Source: Austropuccinia psidii (Eukaryota; Basidiomycota; Pucciniomycetes; Pucciniales; Sphaerophragmiaceae). Taken from it: a DNA stretch of 64,000 nt. The notes under the pieces were generated by a model. That model saw only the letters and a program-made list of their open reading frames with translations, was not told the origin of the DNA and did not search any database. Location of the stretch: positions 71,672,969 to 71,736,968 of the forward strand of contig JALGQZ010000004.1 of the NCBI GenBank assembly GCA_023105745.1, in the 5' to 3' direction. This document shows, piece after piece, positions 33,682-44,788 of this stretch (positions within the stretch are counted from its first letter, which is position 1; each line of letters starts with the position of its first letter). The position numbers and the translations under genes were made by a program.

Positions 33682-35019
33682 ATGCACATCCAACACTCAC
33701 CTCCTGCAAGGCAGACAAGATCTCAGGCCAGAGCTCAAGCTGTTCTCACGCCAACTCACAGGGCTCCCCTTGATCGCACCCCTGTAGTTTCTCAACTGAG
33801 GGCCAAATTGGACGGAGGACCCATTTTGGAAGGAGCAGAACCATCCCGGAAGGAAGGAAGAGGGCCAATAAGATCAAGTTTATTTTCAGGAGTGGTTGGT
33901 GGATTTCCAGGAACTTCAAGGACCATTTTTGAGACTCCAGGTGAAGATGGTGAAGAGGAGGAGCAGAATTCTGTGGAAGAGGAAGGTTCTGATGGTACTG
34001 AAGGTGTCCCTGCTCCTGTGGAGGCATCCCAAGGTGCTGGAGGGCCAGATCTAGCACAGTCTAATCAGCCTATCTCTCATCAGTCTGAACCATCTTTATT
34101 GGCCATTATGCAGCAAATGACTCAGATTATGGCCAATCTTCAAGCAGCTTCATCCTCTGAAGCATCCAGACCACCTGCCCTCAAGACTCCATCTATGAAG
34201 GCACCAGAATTCTTTGATGGGACTCAACCCTTCAAAGTTAGAAGCTTTATTCAGTCTTGTCAACTGATTTTTCATACTGATCCGGCAAACTTCTCTCAAG
34301 ACAGAAAGAAGGTCCTCTATGCCACTTCATTTCTCATTGGCAGGGCTGCAAAATGGATTGAGCCTTATCTTTCCAATCTCACCAATCAAGATGCAAATTA
34401 CCTTCTCAATTCATGGAAATTATTTCAATCTCAACTCTTCACCTTATTTGGGGACCCAAATGAAGTCAGAAAAGCTGAAGCAGAATTGGATTGTTTAAGA
34501 ATGAAAGAAGGTGGGCATGTATCTTTATACATTCCTGATTTCATAAGTCTTGTCTCAAGAATTGGAGATTGGGGTGAAAGGGCTCTTATCCATCATTTCA
34601 GGAAGGGATTGCCATTCAGGATTTTGGATCAATTGGCCTTCCATCCTTCAAGAATTGACTCTCTTCAAGATCTAATGGATATTACCCTAGAGCTTGATAC
34701 AAGGTACCATGAGAGGCAAAATGAAAAGAGGCATCATCAAGAGAAGAAGCCAGAAGCCTCAAAGTCAAATTCTTCTCATCCTCAAAGTTCTTCAAGCTCA
34801 AGTCAAAAAAAGAAGAGGAATTTTCAGAAGAGGGACAAGCCCCATTCTTCTGTATTGAATAAATATTCCAAGTTGATGAATTCTGAAAAAGAAAGAAGAA
34901 TCAAGGAGGGTCTATGTACCTATTGTGGTGGGAAGCATAGTCTTGATTCCTGTTTTCAAAGGCCTCAAAACAAGCTTACCCAACCATCAGGCGAATCTCC
35001 CAGCCAAGGAAAAGCCTGA
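33682..35019 (+). CDS. gag: E2 Gag polyprotein
   Basis: An uninterrupted frame. I prefer the ATG at 33682 (MHIQHSPPARQTRSQ) over the upstream in-frame start at 33649, because the Q-H-S-P-P-A start resembles the family as I remember it. Length is 445 codons. The N-terminal third is acidic and low complexity (EEEEQNSVEEEG). The capsid core is KAPEFFDGTQPFKVRSFIQ, then RAAKWIEPYLSN and LFGDPNEVRKAEAEL. A basic Ser-rich linker (SSSSSSQKKKRNFQKRDKP) precedes a zinc knuckle CTYCGGKHSLDSC (C-x2-C-x3-H-x4-C, about 34914-34952). Gag packages element RNA in cytoplasmic particles. It is the only long intact retroelement frame here; pol follows 14 bases later in another phase. Confidence 0.9.
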   Translation: MHIQHSPPARQTRSQARAQAVLTPTHRAPLDRTPVVSQLRAKLDGGPILEGAEPSRKEGRGPIRSSLFSGVVGGFPGTSRTIFETPGEDGEEEEQNSVEEEGSDGTEGVPAPVEASQGAGGPDLAQSNQPISHQSEPSLLAIMQQMTQIMANLQAASSSEASRPPALKTPSMKAPEFFDGTQPFKVRSFIQSCQLIFHTDPANFSQDRKKVLYATSFLIGRAAKWIEPYLSNLTNQDANYLLNSWKLFQSQLFTLFGDPNEVRKAEAELDCLRMKEGGHVSLYIPDFISLVSRIGDWGERALIHHFRKGLPFRILDQLAFHPSRIDSLQDLMDITLELDTRYHERQNEKRHHQEKKPEASKSNSSHPQSSSSSSQKKKRNFQKRDKPHSSVLNKYSKLMNSEKERRIKEGLCTYCGGKHSLDSCFQRPQNKLTQPSGESPSQGKA

Positions 35020-35033
35020 GTGGAGACCATGTT

Positions 35034-38000
35034 GTGTTCAATGGTCTTCATAGTTTTCCTTCCAGAGAACAATTATGCATTCTGAATACTGTTGTCAAAA
35101 ATTCTCTTAAATTTATTGTTTTTTCTTCTCTCTCTCATATGTTTTACAGTATTCTCATTGATTATGGTACTACCAACTCATTCATTGCAAAGCAGTTTGA
35201 TCACAAGTATTCTTTGACCATATCAGAACTCCCAGAGAGGATTCCCCTTATTATTCTTGACTCCTCAGAGTCTCCTTGTCTATTTGTGACTCACCATACT
35301 AAATATATGGTTGGGCTCCCTTCCTTCCCAAGCTTTGAATGGGACTTTTTAGTCATTGATACTCCCAAGGGAGAAGACCCCATATTTGGCTTTGACTTTC
35401 TCAATCATTTTAATCCTTCTATTCATTGGAGGCATGGGCTGATCACCTTTAATTCTGATCATAAGGACTATCATGATCCTTCAAAATCTTTCAGTAATGA
35501 CTTTTCTTCTGCCAAATCATGTGCAGCTCTAGTTGGTGATTATAGAACACCATCACTCCCATCTTCTGTCCATATTCCTTCCCTTAATTCCCATCAGTCA
35601 TTACTATCATCTAGATATGAAGTCTTTAAAGAGATTCAAGATGTTGGAGAAGATAACTCTGTATCTTCACTTCATCTCTTCTTTGGGAATATGGACCTTC
35701 CTCCTTCATCTTATCAAGACTCCCTGGAGGAGTTGTGGGATGAAGAGGAAGAGCCAGAAGAAATAGAAACCGTGATGACAGTTGTTCCTTCTGTTTATCA
35801 CCAGTACTTGGATGTATTCTCCAAGGTGAAAGCAGAGAAACTTCCTCCTCACCGCGCCTGTGATCATCATATTGAGCTGGAAGGGTCTCTACCTCCAGCT
35901 GGGGTGATCTACTCTTTATCAAACCAAGAGTCAGATACACTCAGGGCCTACATTTCAGAGAATGTACAGAAAGTTTTCATCCGTCCAAGCTCCTCTTCAT
36001 CAGGAGCACCTGTCCTCTTTGTCAAAAAGAAAGACGGTGGCCTCTGTTTTTGTGTTGATTACCGCAAACTCAATTCTATTACTAGGAAGAAAAAGTATCC
36101 TGTTCCTCCTATGAATAAGCTTTTTACTGTTTTAAATAGTTCTTCTATCTTCTCCAAGATTGATTTGCGTGGTGCATATAACTTGCTCAGAATCAAGGAA
36201 GGTGATGAACACTTGACATGTTTTAGAACTAAATATAGCAGCTATGAGTATTTGGTTATGCCATTTGGGCTCACCAATGTTCCTGCCACTTTCCAAACCC
36301 TTGTCAATGATATTTTTTATGATCTGCTTGATATTTATGTTGTGGTTTCTTTGGATGACATTATGGTCTTTTCCAAATATGAAGAAGAACATGTCACTCA
36401 TGTGTCCACTGTTTTTTCCAGACTCAGAGCCAATAACCTCTTTGCTAAGGCCTCCAAGTGCCTCTTTCATGTTACTAGTGTAGAATATTTGGGTTATGTT
36501 GTTTATTCTGAAGGCCTCAAGATGGACCAAGCAAATGTCCAGCAAATGCTCAATTGGCCACCTCCAGGAAACCTTAAGGCTCTTCAATCATTCCTTGGTT
36601 TTGCCAATTTTTACTGCCATTTCATCATAAATTATTCAAAGAAGATTAATTCACTCACAAGTTTCCTCAAGAAAGATTCCCGTTTTCCCCTCAATGAGGA
36701 AGAATTTAGACAGTTTCATCAGCTCAACAAGGCATTCACCATTGCTCCAATCCTTTCTCACTTTGCTCCTTCTCTACCCACCATTGTAGAGACTGATGCG
36801 TCTGATTATGCCTTGGGTGCTCTACTGATTCAGATTTCTGAGTCAGGAAAACATCCAATTGCATTTAATAGCCGCAAGCCTCTCCCAGCTGAGCTCAATT
36901 ATGAGATTCATGACAAGAAACTCCTTGGCATAGTCTGGGCTCTCAAGCACTGGAGAGCTTTTCTCCTTTCACTTTCTCCCTCTTTTGAAGTTCTCACCAA
37001 TCATTCCTCACTTCAATATTTCATGTCATCAAAGATTCTTACTCGCTGTAAAGCCCGCTGGGCTTAATTTCTCTCTGAATTCCATTTTTCAATCACTTAG
37101 TGCCCTGGCAGCCTGGCCACCCTTCCAGATGGTATATCATGTTGGGATACGTTTACCCAGAGAAGGGGGAAGATTTCATTAGCAAGAATCCAATGAATTA
37201 TCAAAAAAATCAAGCAAGATGAAATTCAAGCCTCAAAATTCTTTTCAGTCAAGGTGGAAGCATTTTCAAATTTGATTGAATCAATTCAGAAGGCATTATG
37301 GCAAGATTCTCAATATAGAAGTAGCCTTCCAGATTTGGGTAAAGGTAAATCTGTCCAAGATTATTCTCTTGATTCCTCCTCCCAACTTCTTTGGTTTAAA
37401 GATCTGGTGGTGGTCCTAAATGATCCCACAATTCAACTCAGCATACTTCAAAAAAGGCATGACTCTCCTCTAGCTGGACACCCTGGCCAAGAGAAGACTC
37501 TCAAAATTGTCAAGCGGGATTTCCACTGGTCTGGCATGACTCAATTCATCCAGGATTATGTCTCATCCTGTCAACAGTGTTCAAGAAACAAAAATATTCA
37601 CCACAAGAAGTTTGGACTACTCAAACCTCTTCCAATTCCAAATCGTCCTTGGATTTGTCTTTCAATGGATTTCATCACTCAACTGTCACTGTCCAATTAA
37701 TTTGACGCAATTCTTGTCATAGTGGACAGATTCTCAGAAATGGAAGTTTTAATTCCAACAATGTCTTCAATCACTTCACTAGATTTGGCCCATTTATTCA
37801 TCAAGAATATCTTCTCAAATCATGGCCTTCCTTCAAGCATTGTTAGTGATAGAGGTTCTCTTTTTGTTTCTTCTTTGTGGACCAATCTTTGTCAGCAGCT
37901 CAAGATTTCAAGAGATCTGTAAACTGCTTACCATCCAGAAACTGATGGAAAGAAAGAGAGGGTAAATCAGATACTAGAACAGTACCTTCGGATGTATGTC

Positions 38001-38723
38001 AGTTATCATCAAGATGATTGGAACACCTGCCTCCCTCTGGCTGAATTTGCCTACAATAACTCTGACCACTCTTCAACAAAACAATCACCATTTTTCACTA
38101 TTTATGGAAGAGATCCACATTTTAACTCAGTTCACATTACTCAAGATACTCCTGCTGGAAAGTTATCAACAAAAATCCAATCAGTACAGCAAGATGTCAA
38201 GAGAGAACTTGAAGTTGCCATAAACAGGTTTAAGAGGTATGCAGATAAAAGTAGAGCAAGTCCACCTGTTTTTAATCCTGGTGACATGGTATGCCTTTCT
38301 TCCAAGAACATCAAATCAGCTAGACCCACCAAAAAACTGTATGAAAGATGGTTGGGTCCTTTTCCAATCTTGAATAAAGTCAGCACTCATGCCTACCACC
38401 TCAAGCTCCCATCACAATGGAAATCCATCCACCCAGTCTTTTATATTTCACTATTAGAACCAGTCAATACATCAACAATTCCAAATAGGCATCAAGAGCC
38501 TCCTCATCCAATCATCATTGAAGAAGAAGAGGAATGGGAAGTCTCTCAAATACTGGACTCAAAGCTCAAGAGAGGAAATTTATGGTATCTGGTGGAATGG
38601 AAAGGTTTCAGTCAAGACCCATAAAGATCCACTTCGGAACCAACCAAAAACCTCAAGAATTGTCTTGAACTTGTCAATGATTTTCATTCATTATATCCTG
38701 ACAAGCCTGGGCCCAATTCTTGA
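35034..38723 (+). pseudogene. pol: E2 Pol: protease, RT, RNase H, integrase, chromodomain
   Basis: A single phase throughout, broken by stops at 37065, about 37101, about 37191, about 37698, about 37920 and 38622. Protease is ILIDYGTTNSFI, with D-S-G changed to D-Y-G. RT has SKIDLRGAYNLLRIKEGDE, MPFGLTNVPATFQTL and VSLDDIMVFSKYEEEH (Tyr of YLDD is Ser). RNase H has ETDASDYALGALL and LTNHSSLQYFM. Integrase has HDSPLAGHPGQEKTL with SSCQQC (HHCC intact) and acids in SMDFITQL, VSDRGSLF and ETDGKKERVNQ. The chromodomain core LWYLVEWKGFSQDP runs into TAA, although homologous codons continue to 38723. Pol would reverse-transcribe and integrate E2; this copy cannot be autonomous. Confidence 0.92.
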
Positions 38724-38737
38724 AAAGCTTGATTCAT

Positions 38738-39122
38738 TATGGTGCTTGGTGGGGAGAGTAATTACCAAATGTAAGTCCCACTCCTGTTATGCACCTTTAG
38801 GGGTATTCTACTCTTTTGTTTGTTGTAAGCATCACCTTGGCCACTTTGTGAGAATTTTTCAATTTTGGACACAGATCTTGGCATGGCTTTCAACTTCATT
38901 TCCAATCTTATGGCCATTTTCACTTGGGACAATGGGCCATTCACTTTTCAAATCATTTTCAAGACTTCAAAATTCAAATTCATTCCTTCAACATTTTTTG
39001 GTTTTATTTTTATGGCACTGGCAGGAGTGGCAACTACCAAAAGTAAGCTGCTCTCCTGGTGTTCACTTCCCTGAGGGGTCTAAAATCTTGTAAAAACATC
39101 ACCTTGGCCACTTTGTGAGCAC
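38738..39122 (+). repeat. Duplicated 3' untranslated module of E2 (two copies)
   Basis: 38738-38852 and 39010-39122 are diverged repeats, both ending CATCACCTTGGCCACTTTGTG. The E3 counterpart at 29454-29863 is arranged likewise. Confidence 0.65.
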
Positions 39123-39521
39123 CTGGAATCAAATTTCTCTTTCCACGTCCTTGGCCAATTTCAAAATCAGCTATCAACCTCCGTGATGAAGATTGGAACC
39201 TCCTCAAGATTAAATTCATTTTTCTTTTCTTTTCTCTCTTTATTTTATTGTCATTTTTATTCTTTATATTAAATTTTATTTTCATTTTCATTTTATCATG
39301 TCAAAAATTCATCTCAAAGAATCTTCATTCATTAAAACATCATCAATAATGAAGCCAATCTCAAAAGAAGATCAAGCAAGTCCTGCGTCATATGACAAAT
39401 TTTTAATATCAGTTGTTATTTTATTTTCCTCTTATAAGAACTTTCCCTATCCCACTCTCAATCCTTTCCAATAGCCTCAACAGGCTTCACCTTGTATTGG
39501 TGCTCAGGACCTCACCATTTC

Positions 39522-39535
39522 AAGGTGGGGGGTAC
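39522..39535 (+). other. E2 polypurine tract
   Basis: AAGGTGGGGGGTAC directly abuts the 3' LTR start TGTCACAACC; expected plus-strand primer of reverse transcription. Confidence 0.75.
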
Positions 39536-40967
39536 TGTCACAACCATGGCAATTCACCTGCTTGGATGCCCATATGGCATATCAAGCCACAGTCCTTTTA
39601 TTGCCAATTGGCCATATCCATCACCAGTGGCCAATATGGCCACGTCATCATCTTATTGACCATTTATGGCCATTTGTCTTTTGGGGCCTTCATGGCCCTT
39701 CACCTCAATCCAGAAGCCATAGCGGCAATTTATTCCCAATGGGTTATTTCTGGTCATACCCCTCAAAACCAGGGGAAATGGCCCAAATGGCTGTTTTGGC
39801 CATTTGGGCTCATAATGCGCATTTGCGCACTTTGACGCAAAGTGTCCAAAAGACACTTTCCCACCCTTTGGGCCAGTTTTTGGCTCAGAACCCAAAAGTG
39901 ACCAAAAACCCCCAAGGATCCAGAAACACCTTTCCAAGCTCTGAAGCCATCACATCCATCTTTATCCCCTCTGTCTTTCCATCTCAAGACCTTTGGACAT
40001 AATCTTCTTTCCAATGAACCAATATGCCATAAATGATGTTATATATCATTATGCATCATTTTTCAACAGAAATTCAATGGTTGTAATATCAAATGGTCAT
40101 TTCAATATTCCAACATACCATCACGTCATCAAGGCACCCTAATCATTCAGAGGACTCATCAAGGCTCAAGCACAAGTGTTTCAGCGTCAAAGACCAATCA
40201 TGCCATCAAGACGTCATTGGATAATTTCATTCACAGTATTCCTCCAAGGCAATACGGTTCAGCAATTCTCAAGGGAATCAAGAGGTAGTTTATTCATTCA
40301 TCCATTCATTCATTTTTCAAGTGTCAAAGCTCCACACAATCCATCTTGGCAACCACCTTCATTTCAATACAGTCTTGATCCATCAAGAACTGTGTTTCAT
40401 TTTCAAGTATGGGAAATTCATTCAACCCATTTCAATTTCAATATTAGCCAGCTGTATGAATTCCCAAAACAATCAATACAGCCTCAAGGATCAATACAGA
40501 TCAGGTTTCAGCCTGAAGAACTCAAGCTCTCAGCTTTTCACATATACTGGCTACCCTTTCCACCCTGGGTGGTTTTCCCCAGTTAATTAATATATTTTGA
40601 TTTTATTTTATCTTTATTTATCTTATCATTTTTTTAAGTGAATACTGATATTATCAAGTAAGTCATTTAGCACCTTTTCTCTTTTCTTTCTTTGCCTGTC
40701 AATGAATATTTGGTGGTCATATCCTTACTAATTCCATTGTTCATCTTGGCAGGTTGAAACAGTGATTAAGGACTTACTTTGTTGGCTCTTTGGCCATTTG
40801 GCTTCTCTTTCCTCTTATTGCATCTCATCTTTGTACCTGCATATTTCTTAGAGGAATTCAATTCTTTATTTTATTTTTCTTTATTCTTTTGGAGTCTTCC
40901 AAGTGAGTTCCCTGATTTCTGAGTGCCAGGCCACTCTTGGTTTTTCTGTCCAAGAGCCCCTCTGATA
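39536..40967 (+). repeat. E2 3' LTR
   Basis: 1432 bp, starts TGTCACAACC, ends TCTGATA and is followed by TSD TAGGA. It has a short ATTCATTC-type insertion near 40300 absent from the 5' LTR. The terminal A-to-C type changes hide an ancestral GTGACA end, as seen in the E3 LTR. Confidence 0.93.
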
Positions 40968-40972
40968 TAGGA

Positions 40973-42660
40973 TTGGTGGTGGTGGCAATTGATTTCATTT
41001 TGGATACTTGACTGCTTGACTGGTTCTAGTAATGACACATGGAAGGCAGGGTGAACTGAATTCCATTGCAAAGGAAACTTGAGGTGATATACATAGCTTC
41101 CAGCTTTCTTCAAGACTTCAAAAGGTTCCAACCATCTTCCTGAAGGATTCTTGGTGGGTCTTGTAGTCTTGATATTCTTGGAGGCTAGCCATACTTTGTC
41201 CCCAGCTTGGAAATCAGGTGGAATTGTCCTTTTTCTATCTGCATACTTCTTGAATCTCCTTATTGCTGACTCTAATTCTTTTTTGACTACTTGCTGTACT
41301 GATTGGAGTTTTGTTGATAACTTTCCAGAAGGTAAGTCTTGAATAATATGGATTGAGTCAAAGCTGGGATTTCTTCCATAAGGGGTGAAAAAAGGTGATT
41401 GCTTTGTTGATGAGTGTTCTGCATTATTGTAAGCAAATTCAGTCAGACAGAGCCATGTGTGCCAGTCATCTTTATGGTAACTTACATACTTCCAAAGATA
41501 CTTTTCTAGAATCTGATTTACCCTCTTTGTCTGTTCATCTTTTTAAGGATGAAAAGCAGCTGAAACATCTCTTGATATCTTGAGCTTCTGACATAATTTA
41601 GTCCAAAATGATGAAACAAAGAAAGATCCTCTATCATTAACAATACTGGCTGGAAGACCATGTTTGGAAAAGACATTGTTAATAAAGATTTGAGCTAAGT
41701 CCAGGGAAGTAATTGTTTCATAAGCTGTAATTAAGATTTCCACTTTTTAGAACCTGTCCACAACTACTCCAATTTAATCAAAGTTTTTTGACAAGGGCAA
41801 TTGAGTGATAAAGCTCATTGATAATGAATTCCAAGAACCAGTTGGAATTTGAAGAGGCTGGAGTAATCCAAACTTCTTATGATGAATGGTCTTGTTTCTT
41901 GAGCATTTCTGACATGAGGACACATAGTCCTTAATGAATTGATGCATGCCTGACCAATAAAAATTCCTCTTGATGAGCTTGAGGGTCATCTCCTGGCCAG
42001 TATGGCCAGCCAATGGTGAGTCATGACACTTTTGACAAATATTGAGTTGTATTTCTTCATTGTTTGGGATTACCACTCTATCTTTGAATAACAATAACTT
42101 GGCTTGAGGTTCAAGAGAAAAATATGAAACTTATTCAACTCTTGCTAGTTGCTTGAGTATTTCCTTGTAGTCTTTGTCTTGCCATACTTCCTTTTGAGTA
42201 TTATAAACTAAATCTGAGAATATTTTAACCTTTATTGAGAAGAATATTGACTCTTGAGCTCCATCTTGCTTGATTACTTGATGAAAATTCTGAGGATTCT
42301 TGCTGATGAAGTGCACCCCCCTCTCTGGGTACATGTCTTCCCAACATGACAAGGCATCTGGTAAAGTGGCCAGGCAGCCTGGGCGGTAAGTTATAGTGAA
42401 ATGAAATTCAGCCCAACGGGCCTGACAATGAGTAAGAGCTTTGGAAGACATGAAATACTAAAGGGAAGAATGGTCCTCAAGACCTCAAAAGGATTGGAGA
42501 GACAAAGAAGAATAGCCCCCCAGCACTTGAGAGCCCAAACTATGCCAAGGAGTTCCTTTTCATGAATTTCATATTTCACCTCAGCTGGGAGAAGCTTGCA
42601 ACTATCAAATGCAATGGGATGCTTTCCTGAGTCATTAACCTGACTCAGTACAGCACCCAA
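40973..42660 (-). pseudogene. pol: E3 RNase H and integrase
   Basis: On the minus strand, RNase H: ETDASDYALGAVLSQ (about 42700) and YEIHEKELLGIVWALKCW, then a shift to the frame ending RWAEFHFTITYRPG. Integrase: HDSPLAGHTGQEMTL with SSCQKC (HHCC kept); the first core acid is lost (LSMSFITQLP, where kin have MDF); NDRGSFF is kept; the third region is changed and has a stop (KDEQTKRVNQ, Glu to Lys). The C-terminus reads WLEPFEVLKKAGSYVYHLK and HPAFHVSLLEPVKQSS before the E2 junction at 40973. Two of the three catalytic acids are gone, so the enzyme is dead independent of the insertion. Confidence 0.88.
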
Positions 42661-44288
42661 GGCATAATCAGAAGCATCAGTCTCTACAATAGTTGGTATA
42701 GAAGGATTTAAATGGGAAAGGATAGGAGCAGTGGTGAAAGCTTATTTGAGTATTTGAAACTGACTGAGAGCTTCCTCATTGAAGATAAAAGGAGAGTATT
42801 TTTTGAGGAGGGAAGTGAGATCAGTGATTTTTTAGAGCAATTTTCAATGAAACAACAATAGAAATTGGCAAAGCCAAGAAAAGATTGAAGAGATTTGATG
42901 TTCTTAGACTGTGGCCAATTGAGGATTTGCTGAGCTTTTAAAGAATCCATCTTGAGGCCATCACTTGAAACAACATAGCCCATGTGTTCCATGCTTGAGG
43001 CATGGAATAAACATTTTGAGGCATTGGCAAACAAATGATGGTCACTCAGTCTTTGGAGAACAGAGGCCACATGTTTGAAATGTTCCTCCTCAGAACTAGA
43101 AAACCCCACATGTGGTTCTAAAGGCAGTTAAGTGCTCATCCCCCTTTTTGATTCTCAGGAGATTATATGCACCATGCAGATCTATCTTGGAGAAGATAGT
43201 GGAACTGTTAAATAGGGTAAGGAGCTGGTTCATAGGAGGAACAGGATACCTGTTCTTCCTAGTTACAGCATTGAGTTTGCGGTAGTCAACACACAAACAA
43301 AGACCTCCATCCTTTTTCTTCACAAAAAGGACAGTTGCTCCTGTTGAAGAGGAGCTAGGTCCTATGAAACCTTTCTCTACATTCTCGGGAATGTAGGCCC
43401 AAAGTGTTTCTGACTTTTGATTTGATAATGAGTAGATAACATCAACGTGAGGTAGAAGACCCTCAAGTTCAATATGATGATTACAGGTGCAGTGTGGAGG
43501 AAGTTTTTCTGCTTTCACCTTGGAGAATACATCCAAATATTGATGATAAGCAGGAGGGACTACCTTCAACACAGTTTCAATTTATTCTGTCTCTTCCTCC
43601 TCATCCCACTGCTCCTCCAGGAAGGCATGAAAGGTTAAAGGAGGAAGGTCCATATCCCCTTGAAAGAGATGAAGTAAGCATATAGCAGCATATTCTCCAA
43701 CATCTTTCATCCCTTCAAATACTTCATCTCTTGATAGAAGTAATAGCTGAGAGGGCATGATGGAAGGGATATGGACAGAAGAAGGAAGGGAAGGTGTCTT
43801 AAGTTCACCAACCAGAGCAACACTCTTGACAGCAGTGGCCAATTCATTACTAGTAGAAGATCTAATACCATTAGAATCATAGGTGATCAATGCATTTCTC
43901 CAATTATTAATGGGATTAAAATGGTAGAGGAAATCATGGCCCAATATCAGGTCTTCTCCCTTGGGTGAATCTATGCTAAAAAAGTCCCATTCAAATCTTA
44001 GGAAGGAAGGCAAGTCAACTAACCACTTGGTGTAAAGAGTGATGACCAACACAGGGGATTAATTTGAATCCAGAATGAAAAGAGGAATCTTTTCAGGGAG
44101 CTCTGACACAGTCAATGAGTACTTGAGAACAAAATTATTTGCAATAAAAGTGTTTCTAGAACCAGAATCAATGATAATACTATAAAAGATGTCAGAGAAA
44201 GAAGAATAAATAAGAAATTTTAAAGATTTCTTAAGACTAGTATTCAGAGTGCACAATTGGTCTCTTGAAGCAAATATTTTAGAAGCAT
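42661..44288 (-). pseudogene. pol: E3 protease and reverse transcriptase with core deletion
   Basis: On the minus strand from the gap: SREQLC-like leader, then SIIIDSGSRNTFIANNF (retropepsin D-S-G intact), KGEDLILGHDFLYHFNP, stops near 44058 and 43581, and the RT start YHQYLDVFSKVKAEKLPPH, LFVKKKDGGLCLCVDYRKLN, SKIDLHGAYNLLRIKKGDEH. After HLTAFRT (about 43120) the sequence jumps to FSSSEEEHFKH. The stretch that in E2 spans YEYLVMPFGLTN to LDDIMV, about 45-50 codons with the catalytic Asp pair, is absent. The rest (GYVVSSDGLKMD, QSFLGFANFYCCF) follows in a shifted frame. Confidence 0.9.
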
Positions 44289-44788
44289 NNNNNNNNNNNN
44301 NNNNNNNNNNNNNNNNNNNNNNNNNNNNNNNNNNNNNNNNNNNNNNNNNNNNNNNNNNNNNNNNNNNNNNNNNNNNNNNNNNNNNNNNNNNNNNNNNNNN
44401 NNNNNNNNNNNNNNNNNNNNNNNNNNNNNNNNNNNNNNNNNNNNNNNNNNNNNNNNNNNNNNNNNNNNNNNNNNNNNNNNNNNNNNNNNNNNNNNNNNNN
44501 NNNNNNNNNNNNNNNNNNNNNNNNNNNNNNNNNNNNNNNNNNNNNNNNNNNNNNNNNNNNNNNNNNNNNNNNNNNNNNNNNNNNNNNNNNNNNNNNNNNN
44601 NNNNNNNNNNNNNNNNNNNNNNNNNNNNNNNNNNNNNNNNNNNNNNNNNNNNNNNNNNNNNNNNNNNNNNNNNNNNNNNNNNNNNNNNNNNNNNNNNNNN
44701 NNNNNNNNNNNNNNNNNNNNNNNNNNNNNNNNNNNNNNNNNNNNNNNNNNNNNNNNNNNNNNNNNNNNNNNNNNNNNNNNNNNNNNNN
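44289..44788. other. Assembly gap (500 N)
   Basis: Exactly 500 N, which may be a nominal length. Left of it is E3 (Gypsy) protease, right of it Copia RNase H, both on the minus strand. The E3 gag, leader and 5' LTR expected here would need roughly 3 kb or more, so either the true gap is longer or E3 is truncated. Confidence 0.95.

Larger units (their letters stand above)
30083..40967 (+). mobile_element. E2: plus-strand chromovirus-type Gypsy element inside E3
   Basis: Bounded by perfect TSD TAGGA (30078-30082 and 40968-40972). The 5' LTR is 30083-31498 and the 3' LTR 39536-40967. One gag frame and a pol read in a single phase with premature stops; the element ends with a chromodomain and a purine tract. 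A family B solo LTR sits in its leader. No TGG-type PBS directly follows the 5' LTR, so a self-priming or unusual primer is possible. Confidence 0.95.
24732..44288 (-). mobile_element. E3: minus-strand chromovirus-type Gypsy element, interrupted and truncated by gap
   Basis: Reading the minus strand: protease, RT and RNase H/integrase (44288 to 40973), then the inserted element E2, then chromodomain (30082 to 29829), a 3' region (to 25477) and a 3' LTR (25476 to 24732). If E2 and one TAGGA copy are removed, the E3 frame reads PPPPILVEEQEEWE across the site, proving that E2 inserted into E3. E3 gag, leader and 5' LTR are not in the window: its 5' side runs into the 500-N gap, with Copia sequence beyond. 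That the LTR at 24732 belongs to E3 is inferred from orientation and similarity of its ends to the E2 LTR. Confidence 0.8.
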
